Shown: positions 43,834-52,579 of the stretch, one piece after another | How positions within the stretch are numbered: the stretch's first letter is position 1 | Layout: every line of letters begins with the position of its first letter | From: Chlamydiota bacterium | GTDB lineage: Bacteria > Chlamydiota > Chlamydiia > Chlamydiales > Rhabdochlamydiaceae | Direction: 5' to 3' | DNA length: 64,000 nucleotides | NCBI GenBank assembly: GCA_013288005.1 | Contig: JABDCS010000007.1 | Location: 1-64,000, forward strand | Translations under genes and position numbers: made by a program | Notes under the pieces: generated by a model | Told to the model about the DNA's origin: nothing | The model's input: the letters and a program-made list of their open reading frames with translations, nothing else | Database searches by the model: none

Positions 43834-44004
43834 TTAGCGGACCTTATAGTCTTTATCATCCTCTCCGCTAATGGTACTATTCGTCTCTTCGTCTTGAATA
43901 ATGACCATTTTTTCAAAATCCACAGGATGAGCCTCTTCTTCCTTGTCATGCTGTTGACAACCCAAGAAACCTACTATAACCAAAATTAACCATGGGTGTT
44001 TCAT
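43834..44004 (-). CDS. Small lipoprotein, 56 residues
   Basis: The minus strand encodes MKHPWLILVIVGFLGCQQHD and on to a stop at 43834. The ATG has an excellent AAAGGAGG ribosome-binding site 7-8 nt upstream. A hydrophobic leader ends in GFLGC, a plausible lipobox, followed by an acidic, charged tail (KEEEAHPVDFEKMVIIQDEE). It would be a lipid-anchored peptide of about 40 residues. No family is recognised. Confidence 0.75.
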   Translation of the reverse strand: MKHPWLILVIVGFLGCQQHDKEEEAHPVDFEKMVIIQDEETNSTISGEDDKDYKVR

Positions 44005-44200
44005 AGATTTGCCTCCTTTCTGAGGACATTCTCTATTTGCATTGTTCCTCTTACCGACTTTTTATACAAGTCATCACCCTCTAATTGAAGCACCTCTACA
44101 ACTTAAAAGAGCTCCTTTTTTGTGAATTTATAAAAAGTTTTTCAATAGTCTTGGCATAATTAAGATAACTTTCTATAAGGAAATTCAAATAAGGAAAGAC

Positions 44201-44374
44201 ATGCAGAAGGCGGATTTATTAAAAAAACTAGCAGAACTTGAATCTATCAATGACCAATTACAAACGGAATTGAGGAGTCTTGACCAGATGATGAAAGACG
44301 TTGGTTTTCATCAAGGCCTTCAGACATTTAAAATTGCGGCCCAAGAAACTCTCGAAGAAGAAGGGGCCTTCTAA
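44201..44374 (+). CDS. Small alpha-helical protein, 57 residues
   Basis: The ATG at 44201 follows AAGGAAAGAC. The product MQKADLLKKLAELESINDQL continues with QTELRSLDQMMKDVGF and an acidic end. It has a clear heptad pattern and no membrane segment. The length, start site and coding-like composition support a real gene. A coiled-coil chaperone-like or structural peptide is possible, but I do not recognise it. It ends 26 bp from the convergent SNF2 gene. Confidence 0.68.
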   Translation: MQKADLLKKLAELESINDQLQTELRSLDQMMKDVGFHQGLQTFKIAAQETLEEEGAF

Positions 44375-44400
44375 TCCATTCTTACAAGTCTCTACAAAAC

Positions 44401-46923
44401 TTAATCCAATAATTCCAAAAGTTCTTCTAGTTTTAATTCTGTTGAAGCAGGATCTCCTTCGAGCAACTGGTTAACCAAAATAGCTTTATGTTCTTTTAGA
44501 CGCATAATCTTCTCTTCAATGCTAAACGCTGTTGCATAGCGCCTTGCAATAACCTGCTCTGCCCTTCCTAATCGATGGGCGCGATCTATTGCTTGTCTCT
44601 CCACCGCATTATTCCACCAAGGATCAAAAAGCAGGACGTAATCTGCAGCCGTAAGATTGAGTCCAACCCCACCCGCTTTCAAACTTAAAAGAAAAAGAGG
44701 CGTCGCCTCATCCTCTTGAAATTTTTGCACCAACGTTTCCCTATCTTTTGTAGCCCCTTCTAATAAGACATATCCCCAGCCTCTCTCCTTAACTTCTCGT
44801 TCGATCAGATATAACATTGAGGTGAATTGACTATAAATTAAGGCCTTGCGTCCTTCGGCAATAATCGACTCTAGGTCTTCAAGAAGTTTCTGCAACTTAG
44901 CACTATCTTCTACAGCATAGGTTAGCGAAGCGTCCGCCAGTTGAGGATGACAGCAGATTTGTCTGAGTCTAAGAATTGCCTCTAAAATCTCCATGCGGTT
45001 GATAACAAGCGAATCTTCGCGGATTTTTTGGACAAATCCACGTTTATAAGCTTGCAATTTCTCTTCATAGATTTTTTGTTGCTCTTCTTGCATTTCTACC
45101 CAAATGACTTGCTCAATTTTATCGGGTAATTGATCGGCAATGATCTCTTTACGACGCCTAAGAATAAAGGGGTGTAAGAGTTTCTGCATACGATGCAAGT
45201 AACGCTTATCAGAATCAGCCGCCAGCATTTTAGCTTGAAAAGAGGAGCGTTCGCCTAATAAACCAGGTAATAAAAAATGAAAAATGGACCAAAGGTCTTC
45301 ATGCCGATTCTCTATAGGAGTTCCTGTAATGGCTAACCGAAAATCAGCTTGGATTTGACAAACTACTTCGGCTATCTGACTTGAGGGGTTCTTAATGGCT
45401 TGAGCTTCATCTAAAATAAAGGCTGAGTAGGACAATTGATTCAGTAATAAGCTATCTAATCTAAGAAGTGCATAAGAAGTCAGAATGACCTTTTTCTCTT
45501 TCAATTCATGCGCCGAAGCTAAGCGATTAGGTCCCGTATGGATGAGTATGGACAAGGTGGGAAAAAACTTTTCACACTCTTTGCGCCAATGAAATAGCAA
45601 CGAGGTCGGCGCTACAATCAGAATAGGGGCTAGATCGGAAGAATTTTGCTCCATCAGTGTGGAAAGAAAAGCAATGACTTGAACCGTTTTACCAAGACCC
45701 ATCTCATCGGCTAACAATCCCCCCAGTTTGTGTGTAAAAAGAGTATGTAACCAGTTCAGCCCTTCTTGTTGATAACCATGAAGCTCACCTTGAAAGGCAG
45801 TCGCCGGAGAAATCGACAAAGAGAAAAGCTCTTGGAGAGAAATTTTCTTCAAAAGGGTCGAAATCTCTTCACGGGGTTGAATGGAACAACTGCGAAAAAG
45901 ATCAAGTCCTAACCCAATCTTACTCTTACTAAGAAGAACACCCTCCTCGCACAACCCAACATCTTCGCCCAAATGACTTAAGGGGTCGCGCTCAACATCC
46001 AACAAGCCGACATGGTTGGGAGAAAGTTCGATAAAACGTTCCTTACGATTAAAAGCTCCCACTACATTTTGGACATCAGTTTTATGCTCGCCATAGACTA
46101 CACTTCCTTTGAAGAGCAAATTAGAGCCTCTCTGTTCAATTTCGATAGAGGAGTCTGCTTGTCGCTGAATCTCCCTGCCTTTGAAATCAAAAATTTTCCA
46201 ACCAATCTCTAATAGAAAGGTCAAACTTTGTACGACCTTATCCATGGGACAGTAGTAATGGGTTGAATCCACGATTTTAGCTTGAAAGTCTGTCTCTAAA
46301 AGATCCTTCTCCCAGCTTTTTTCTTCTTCAAGTAAGCGCCATGCTTCTCTAGATGGATTGTGGAGACAGACTTCTCCATGCCGATTGTAGGTAATATAGA
46401 GATTAGCAAAGGCCCCGCTTCGATCCATTAATTTTAACAGCGGCCTAGTCTCATCAGCAACTTTAGTTGCAAAGTGAGGAGGTAAAATCACTTGTGGAGC
46501 GTCATCTCCTTCCGTCTTAAGTTCTTGAAGAAACGCAATAACTTCTTCATGCGTTTTTCTAAGAGGGAGATTGAGAAACCGAACATCGATATCTTGAGTA
46601 AGACTTTGCAAAAGATGCCCCCAAAAAATGCAGGGAGGTGTACCTGGAAAAAGGGCCCTACATTTTGCAAGCGGTAACGTTTGGGTGGGGCCTCGTAGCT
46701 CTCCTTGGATTTCGAACTCTTCTCCCGATGGAGTAATGATTAGAATAAATTGAAGTTTAGTAAAGGAGTCAAAAATTACTTTTTTCTCCTGAAAAAATAA
46801 AGAACCGCTACGAGCAAACTGCCTTAGGGGTTCAGCCGTAGCAGCTATTTTTTTTTGAGTTCCCTTTTCCTCGATGAAATATTGATCTTTTTCCTCGATC
46901 AGCCGATAAATATGTTCTGCCAC
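44401..46923 (-). CDS. SNF2/SWI2-family helicase
   Basis: An 840-residue protein. The C-terminal half is a full SNF2 ATPase: LLADEMGLGKTVQVIAF (Walker A, about residue 402), FILDEAQAIKNPSSQIAEVV (DEAQ box, about 501) and LAITGTPIENRHEDLWSIF. The C-terminal helicase lobe has LIYSQFTSMLYLIE and RQAIDRAHRLGR (motif VI, about 781). The N-terminal ~380 residues are chlamydia-type and unassigned. Bacterial relatives such as RapA recycle RNA polymerase; others act on DNA. Similar genes are conserved in chlamydiae. Confidence 0.9.
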   Translation of the reverse strand: MAEHIYRLIEEKDQYFIEEKGTQKKIAATAEPLRQFARSGSLFFQEKKVIFDSFTKLQFILIITPSGEEFEIQGELRGPTQTLPLAKCRALFPGTPPCIFWGHLLQSLTQDIDVRFLNLPLRKTHEEVIAFLQELKTEGDDAPQVILPPHFATKVADETRPLLKLMDRSGAFANLYITYNRHGEVCLHNPSREAWRLLEEEKSWEKDLLETDFQAKIVDSTHYYCPMDKVVQSLTFLLEIGWKIFDFKGREIQRQADSSIEIEQRGSNLLFKGSVVYGEHKTDVQNVVGAFNRKERFIELSPNHVGLLDVERDPLSHLGEDVGLCEEGVLLSKSKIGLGLDLFRSCSIQPREEISTLLKKISLQELFSLSISPATAFQGELHGYQQEGLNWLHTLFTHKLGGLLADEMGLGKTVQVIAFLSTLMEQNSSDLAPILIVAPTSLLFHWRKECEKFFPTLSILIHTGPNRLASAHELKEKKVILTSYALLRLDSLLLNQLSYSAFILDEAQAIKNPSSQIAEVVCQIQADFRLAITGTPIENRHEDLWSIFHFLLPGLLGERSSFQAKMLAADSDKRYLHRMQKLLHPFILRRRKEIIADQLPDKIEQVIWVEMQEEQQKIYEEKLQAYKRGFVQKIREDSLVINRMEILEAILRLRQICCHPQLADASLTYAVEDSAKLQKLLEDLESIIAEGRKALIYSQFTSMLYLIEREVKERGWGYVLLEGATKDRETLVQKFQEDEATPLFLLSLKAGGVGLNLTAADYVLLFDPWWNNAVERQAIDRAHRLGRAEQVIARRYATAFSIEEKIMRLKEHKAILVNQLLEGDPASTELKLEELLELLD

Positions 46924-46936
46924 AGACCAAGCCTAT

Positions 46937-47785
46937 ATGAAAAAAAAATTTTGGGACAAATTCGTTTCATGGGAGAGTGCTCAAGAAGCTTGGGAGCGTG
47001 AGGCGTTTACTGCATCGCAGACCCTCCCTCTTAAAACACTTCCTGTGCTTCCTAAAATACCTGGTATTACTCGGGATACGGCCCGAGGACTCAAATGGAA
47101 AAGCCTTCTCTATCTCTTTAAGCATGATGCAAATAAAGTTATCCAGCGCTATGTCCTACGTCATCCAATTCGTTATGGAATAGCTTTCTTACGTTCCCTC
47201 TTACAACGAAAATCCTACACGCGCGAGGGAGATTTTTTTCTTTATGGTCTCCGGAATATGGAAGCCTTTGAAAACCTTCTTTTAAAAAAAGACACTCTTC
47301 TTATCGCTGGTTTCTCCTATTGTCATAAGCCTCTAGAGTGCCCTTCCGGACGCTTCAATGATGCTTGCCAACATGACCTTACCAATCCTATCTGTAAACA
47401 ATGCTTCATTGGTAAAGCCCTACACGCGCTACCTCATGACAATGTCATTCCCCTATTCATTCCGACGATTCATTATATAGGCGAAAAAATCTTCGAAACT
47501 TTAGAACGTTATCCCAAAAGATCTATTACCTTCCTCATTACGGCCTGTGAAATGACCCTTGAAATGTTTGGAGACTGGGGAAATATGGTGGGTATCCAAG
47601 GTTTAGGTATCCGCCTCGATGGGAGGATTTGCAACACCATGCAAGCTTTTATCCTATCAGAGCGGGGCATTAAGCCGGGGCTGACCGTCGTTCTTGAACC
47701 TACCCAAAAAAAAATTCTCGAGCTTATTCGTCTTTTTCGCTCTTCTTCTCCTCCTGGTAACGATACCAACGACCAAAAGGTTTAG
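46937..47785 (+). CDS. Uncharacterised Cys-rich protein
   Basis: A 282-residue soluble protein, divergent from the SNF2 gene by 13 bp. The middle has YCHKPLECPSGRFNDACQHD followed by LTNPICKQC, a cluster of Cys and His that could bind zinc or an iron-sulfur cluster. GIQGLGIRLDGRICNTMQAF follows, with a Gly-rich turn. I do not recognise the family; a DUF116-like relation crossed my mind but is unproven. The 3' end overlaps trhO by 62 bp tail-to-tail. Confidence 0.7.
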   Translation: MKKKFWDKFVSWESAQEAWEREAFTASQTLPLKTLPVLPKIPGITRDTARGLKWKSLLYLFKHDANKVIQRYVLRHPIRYGIAFLRSLLQRKSYTREGDFFLYGLRNMEAFENLLLKKDTLLIAGFSYCHKPLECPSGRFNDACQHDLTNPICKQCFIGKALHALPHDNVIPLFIPTIHYIGEKIFETLERYPKRSITFLITACEMTLEMFGDWGNMVGIQGLGIRLDGRICNTMQAFILSERGIKPGLTVVLEPTQKKILELIRLFRSSSPPGNDTNDQKV

Positions 47786-48695
47786 GCCTCGCACTTTTTA
47801 CAAAGGGCCTCAAGCGTGGAGAAGATTGGCATTCTATACAACAGCACCCCTTTGAGGCTTCAGCACAGGAAGGACACGCTAGGAAAAATTCATTACAGTC
47901 CATATCTGCACAATTATAATATGTTTCTGTTGTAACACCGCACTCGTGGCATTTTCCTATGGGAGGAGCTTCTTCTTTTTCACTGAGCGGAACAGATAAC
48001 CGATCATCAAATACAAACAGTTTACCTAGCCAGTCTTTACTGCCCTCTTCTAATCCATACTTGATAATACCGCCCTCGAGTTGATAGACATGTTCGAAGC
48101 CTTCTTCTTTCAATAAAGCGGAATAGAGTTCACAGCGAATCCCTCCCGTGCAGTACATCATAACTTTAGTCTTTTGCGTATCGCGCTTTTCTCTAAGTTC
48201 CTTCGCGAACTTCGGAAATTGACGAAAAGTTTCTAAAGCGGGCAATTCGGCGCCAGAAAAATGACCAAGACGCCATTCGTATTCATTTCGCACATCTAAT
48301 AAAATGGTATCCTCGTCCCTCTCTTCAAGCATTTCACGCCAGCGCTTAGGGTTAACATGTTCTCCCGTCAGTGCCATATCCGGTTCTCGATCGAGAGCTA
48401 CTAACTGCTCACGGAATTTTACTATACATCGTGGGAAAACGTGTTCGTCATAAGTGTGAATTTTGAACTCTATTCTTGAAAAACGTTCATCACTTTTAAG
48501 CCACGCCATATATTCTTCTGCAGCTGAGGCACTTGCACTCATCTGCCCATTTATGCCTCGCTGACTAATATAGATACGTGAACGGACGTCTCGGGTTGCA
48601 AAAAATTCTTTATGTCGCTTGACCTCTTCAAGGGGGTTAGCAAGAGGTGTAAAAAGATAATAGGCTAAAACGTAGTACTTTTTCGAATCTTCCAT
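47724..48695 (-). CDS. trhO: tRNA uridine(34) hydroxylase, rhodanese-like (UPF0176/TrhO)
   Basis: A 323-residue protein. The N-terminal acylphosphatase-like part carries RIYISQRGINGQMSAS. The rhodanese domain has ILLDVRNEYEWRLGHFSGAE and the active loop MMYCTGGIRCELYSALLKEE. The C-terminus has Cys pairs (GKCHECG, ACPSCAEASKGCCCIEC) as in other UPF0176 proteins. TrhO adds the hydroxyl in the O2-dependent route to 5-hydroxyuridine at tRNA position 34. Confidence 0.93.
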   Translation of the reverse strand: MEDSKKYYVLAYYLFTPLANPLEEVKRHKEFFATRDVRSRIYISQRGINGQMSASASAAEEYMAWLKSDERFSRIEFKIHTYDEHVFPRCIVKFREQLVALDREPDMALTGEHVNPKRWREMLEERDEDTILLDVRNEYEWRLGHFSGAELPALETFRQFPKFAKELREKRDTQKTKVMMYCTGGIRCELYSALLKEEGFEHVYQLEGGIIKYGLEEGSKDWLGKLFVFDDRLSVPLSEKEEAPPIGKCHECGVTTETYYNCADMDCNEFFLACPSCAEASKGCCCIECQSSPRLRPFVKSARPKPFGRWYRYQEEKKSEKDE

Positions 48696-48969
48696 ACCAG
48701 CCTAGAAAAAAAGAGAATATTGTAGGGAGGATGACACTAGGAATCAAGTCTAAGAAGTGCAAAAGAATCAAAAAAAAGGATTAAAAGTAATTCCCCTCAT
48801 AATCTTTATCAAATCAAAATCTTTTTCTATCATTAATTATTCTATTTCATAGATTTACATTTATTAAAAACTATTAATAACAAATATTGTTCATTTTTGT
48901 TATAAATTAATTTATAAGCAGTATATTCAAAATTAAGACATTTTAAAGTTAACTTTTTGGTGATGGAAT

Positions 48970-51900
48970 ATGATTATCCACCCTCCTCATAGCGGTACAC
49001 CTTTTGAACCTGGAAAAGGCGGTGGCGATCCTAATTTCATCAAACAGCATATAAACGAACTCTTAAGTCAAGCCAAGGGAAAAGCGAAAGACCTCCTAGA
49101 GGGGTTTGCCCATTCTATCAAGGCAAAATCCCCCTCAGATCCAAATCTTGTTGAAGATCAGCAAGAAGAGATTAATCAACTTTTTGAAGAAAAAGTTGAA
49201 GGTGAAGATGGTATTGAGGCTTTTTTAAAAACACAGATACCCGAAAACGAAATCAAACCCTATTTGCAGCAACTGCGTGAGGAATGGACACAAGAATTTT
49301 CCCTCAAAAATCCAAGTGAAAATGCAACCCCCAAGGCCCCTTCTCCCGAAGACCTCTTTAAGTCCAAAGGAGCGCTTACCTCCAACACTCCCTCTACTTC
49401 TACTCCTATTCCAGGAAGTCCATTAAGTTCCGGAGAAACGAGCCCGGCGAACATGGACGACTTCGCTAAAATGTGGGAGGAGCTTTTAGAAAAACTTAAA
49501 GAAGAAGCCGGGAACAAGCAGCAACCTTTACCACAGCAACCACCGCCACAATATCCTGGCCTTAAGGAGGCCATTGCAGAATGGCATGGAACAAACTCTG
49601 CAGAACGCAAGTTAGAACTCTACGAGCAAATTAGCTTCATGATCTCGGGCGGATCTTCAAGCGATCAAACCAAAAACACCGACAAACCAGATACTACAAA
49701 ACCTAGCCCTTTTGCGATTCTGAATGAAAGTGCAGTAAAACCAGAGAAAAAACCTCTACGATCATCATCTGAATCCCCTTTGGAAGGTCCACAAACGAAT
49801 AAAGCCTCTCTTCAATCCACAGCGGTAGGAGTCCCTTCTCTAGACGACGCTAAAAAAACAGTGCAAAAATGGATAGATGGCTCTGGGAAAACAGGTGTGC
49901 AAAATACCATCGCCAATAAATTTCTCGAGAAAATCAATGCACTTATTGCAGCTAAAAGGCCTCCGGAGGAATTATCCACATGGGTTAAAGACACCTTTCT
50001 ATCTAGCTCCAAAGACATCTATATGCAGTTTGGATTTAATCAATCTGGAGACGTCAATGATACGAGGCGCTGGATTGCATGGACGATAGGAATGCCGGTC
50101 GATGGCTCGGGCACCCCAAGCGTGAAAGACTTCCCTATGCCTACTCCCATGGATGCGATGTATGTATCTGCTCAGGAAATTTTTAAAACTTTTAAAAGTC
50201 CTAGTGATACAGACAAACAGATCTGGAATGCCATGCTCACGGAAATGCAAAATTTAGGCAGTAGTGGCAATACAAGCAAAGTAAACGAATGGGCGACTTC
50301 TTACGTTTTGGATTTAAAGTCTCCTTTTAAATTTGCTTCAGATGTAGTCAAATCCGAATTTTTTCACCTTACAGATGTCTCTCCTCTTCAAGAGGCCCAT
50401 CAAATGATTCTGCTATGGCTAGATGGATCAGGCAAATCTGGCATACAAAATAAAATCGCCACCGATTTTCTAGCTGAGATCAATAGTTTAATTTCATCAG
50501 AAGGATCAAAAGATCAACTGGCAGCTTGGTTCCGTGACAAGTTCTTTACGAGCAAGAGCGATATTTTTATGCAGTATGGATTCACCTCCTCGAAGGATGT
50601 GGAAGACACAAGACGATGGATTGCCTGGACCCTGGGGATGGAAACCGATGATAAAGGTAACCCTAGTACTCTTGAGTTCCCCTACCCTACAGCCTTAGAC
50701 AATGCATTTGTGGCTGCTCAAGATTTTTTCAAAAGCTTACCCAATCCTTCGGATGCCGACAAAGCCTTGTGGAATGGCATGCTCACACAAATCCAAAATT
50801 TGGGTAGCCGAGGAAATATGAGCCAACTCAAAGAGTGGGCGGTCTCCTATATTTTAGATCCTAAGTCCTCTTTTCCCTCTGTATCTGCAAATGTTAAAGC
50901 CGAATTCTATCAGCTTACTGGTGTATCCCTTATTGAAGAAGCTCATCGCATGGCCCTCTTGTGGCTAGCAGGCTCTGGACAGTCAGGAGTGCAAAATAAA
51001 ATTGCTACCGATTTTCTTGCTGAGATCAATAGATTAATTGCCTCTGGCGGATCGATAGATCAATTGAAGTCTTGGTTCCAGGAAAAATTTATTTCGAGTA
51101 AGACTGATATTTACATGCAATATGGGTTTACCTCAGCAAAAGATGTCTTTGATACCCGACGGTGGATCGCCTGGACAATTGGCATGCCTACAGATAAAGA
51201 TGGCACTCCAAGTGATAAGGATTTCCCACGCCCTACAGCTCTAGACAATACTTACGTAACAGCTCAAGATTTTTTCAAAAGCTTGTCAAACCCCTCAGAT
51301 GCGGACAAAGCCTTGTGGAACGCTATGCTCGCCCAAATGCAAAATTTAGGTAGCCAAGCTGACTTAAGCAAACTCAAAGAGTGGGCGGTCTCCTATATTT
51401 TGGATCCTAAGTCCTCTTTTCCTTCTGTATCTGCAAATGTTAAAGCAGAACTTTATCAGCTCACCGGGGCATCGCCCATGGAAGAAGCGCATCGCATGGC
51501 TCTCTTGTGGTTAGCAGGATCTGGTCAATCTGGTGTCCAAAATAAAATTGCTAGCGATTTTCTTGCTGAGATCAACAGTTTAATCGCGTCCGGCGGATCG
51601 ATGGATCAATTGAAGGCTTGGTTTCAAGAAAAGTTTATTTCGAGTAAGAGCGATATTTACATGCAGTATGGGTTTACTTCAGAAAAAGATGTCTATGATA
51701 CCCGACGCTGGATCGCCTGGACAATTGGCATGCCTGTAGATAAAGCGGGAACTCCAAGTGATAAGGATTTTCCGCCTCCCACTGCAGTTGACAAGGCTTA
51801 TGCTTTAGCCAATGACTATTTATCAAAAATCCCTAGTCGGGAACCCGATAAAACGATTTGGGCCTCATTGCTCAGAGCCATCCAAGATTTGGGTAGTCGT

Positions 51901-52551
51901 GGTGATTTAAGCAAACTCAAAGATTGGGCGACGAATGTCGTTAACAATGACCAATTCAATTTCTCCAATGCAACAGATGCCACGAAAGATAAATTTGCAG
52001 AAATAACAGGTGTCTCTGTCATAGCTCCAATCGATAATAATATTGCTAAATACCTAGCTTCCTTTGAAGGACTCGTTGCGCTTATTCAAGCTCTTGCTAG
52101 CAAAGGCTTATTGGGAAGAGTTCCAACTGATATTGCCTTATGGACAAATGCTCAATGGGCAGAATTGCCAAGACAATTGACTCTTCTGCGGTCAGATTAT
52201 GAAGCCTTGTGGAATAAATGTGCGCAATCACAAAATTGGGCACCATTAGAAAGTAGGTATGGAATTGTCGTTAAGAATCAAGATGACGCGTTAAGGGCAC
52301 GGGATATCTTTAAAAACTCTCTTAGTCTTTTACAACCCGACTCGAAGTACAGACCTGGAAAAAGTCATGATGCTTTTATGTCAGCATTGAACCTCTTTAG
52401 AGCTGCTCAAACCGAACTGAAAGCTTTAGAAAGTAGAGGCGGAACACTAGCAGACCTTCGTGCATGGGCGGCCAATATTGATCTAAGTCGATACCCGGGA
52501 CTTACGCCCGCGGATATCGCAGAATTCAACCAACAGTTGAAAGGATCGTAA
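48970..52551 (+). CDS. Large protein with four 182-residue repeats, candidate effector or surface protein
   Basis: A 1193-residue protein with no signal peptide or membrane helix. Residues 1-290 are acidic, helical and then Ser/Thr/Pro-rich (PQQPPPQYPG). Residues about 294-1021 are four repeats with invariant marks GSG-SGVQNKIA-DFLAEIN, DIYMQYGFTS, DTRRWIAWT-GMP, PSDADKALWNAML and EWAVSYILD. The last 170 residues are unrelated (SFEGLVALIQALASKGLLGR). The N-terminal linker and lack of a Sec signal fit a type III effector, but this is inference. The ATG is preceded only by GGTGATGGA. Confidence 0.72.
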   Translation: MIIHPPHSGTPFEPGKGGGDPNFIKQHINELLSQAKGKAKDLLEGFAHSIKAKSPSDPNLVEDQQEEINQLFEEKVEGEDGIEAFLKTQIPENEIKPYLQQLREEWTQEFSLKNPSENATPKAPSPEDLFKSKGALTSNTPSTSTPIPGSPLSSGETSPANMDDFAKMWEELLEKLKEEAGNKQQPLPQQPPPQYPGLKEAIAEWHGTNSAERKLELYEQISFMISGGSSSDQTKNTDKPDTTKPSPFAILNESAVKPEKKPLRSSSESPLEGPQTNKASLQSTAVGVPSLDDAKKTVQKWIDGSGKTGVQNTIANKFLEKINALIAAKRPPEELSTWVKDTFLSSSKDIYMQFGFNQSGDVNDTRRWIAWTIGMPVDGSGTPSVKDFPMPTPMDAMYVSAQEIFKTFKSPSDTDKQIWNAMLTEMQNLGSSGNTSKVNEWATSYVLDLKSPFKFASDVVKSEFFHLTDVSPLQEAHQMILLWLDGSGKSGIQNKIATDFLAEINSLISSEGSKDQLAAWFRDKFFTSKSDIFMQYGFTSSKDVEDTRRWIAWTLGMETDDKGNPSTLEFPYPTALDNAFVAAQDFFKSLPNPSDADKALWNGMLTQIQNLGSRGNMSQLKEWAVSYILDPKSSFPSVSANVKAEFYQLTGVSLIEEAHRMALLWLAGSGQSGVQNKIATDFLAEINRLIASGGSIDQLKSWFQEKFISSKTDIYMQYGFTSAKDVFDTRRWIAWTIGMPTDKDGTPSDKDFPRPTALDNTYVTAQDFFKSLSNPSDADKALWNAMLAQMQNLGSQADLSKLKEWAVSYILDPKSSFPSVSANVKAELYQLTGASPMEEAHRMALLWLAGSGQSGVQNKIASDFLAEINSLIASGGSMDQLKAWFQEKFISSKSDIYMQYGFTSEKDVYDTRRWIAWTIGMPVDKAGTPSDKDFPPPTAVDKAYALANDYLSKIPSREPDKTIWASLLRAIQDLGSRGDLSKLKDWATNVVNNDQFNFSNATDATKDKFAEITGVSVIAPIDNNIAKYLASFEGLVALIQALASKGLLGRVPTDIALWTNAQWAELPRQLTLLRSDYEALWNKCAQSQNWAPLESRYGIVVKNQDDALRARDIFKNSLSLLQPDSKYRPGKSHDAFMSALNLFRAAQTELKALESRGGTLADLRAWAANIDLSRYPGLTPADIAEFNQQLKGS
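49849..52032 (+). repeat. Four tandem 546-bp coding repeats
   Basis: Units start at 49849, 50395, 50941 and 51487. Equivalent positions are exactly 546 bp apart (182 codons), with no indel in the spacing of the marker I followed. Units 2-4 are the most alike at DNA level. Unit 1 is more diverged and unit 4 diverges again in its second half. Recent unequal crossing-over or selection for a fixed module length would explain this. Confidence 0.92.
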
Positions 52552-52579
52552 GATTGGACTTTTCCTTAAAAATCCAATC
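52552..52579. terminator. Convergent-gene hairpin
   Basis: GATTGGA and TCCAATC form a 7-bp stem around a T/A-rich loop between the stop of the repeat protein (52551) and inside the end of the convergent outer-membrane gene. No long U-tract follows on either strand, so it would be a weak bidirectional terminator. Confidence 0.4.
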
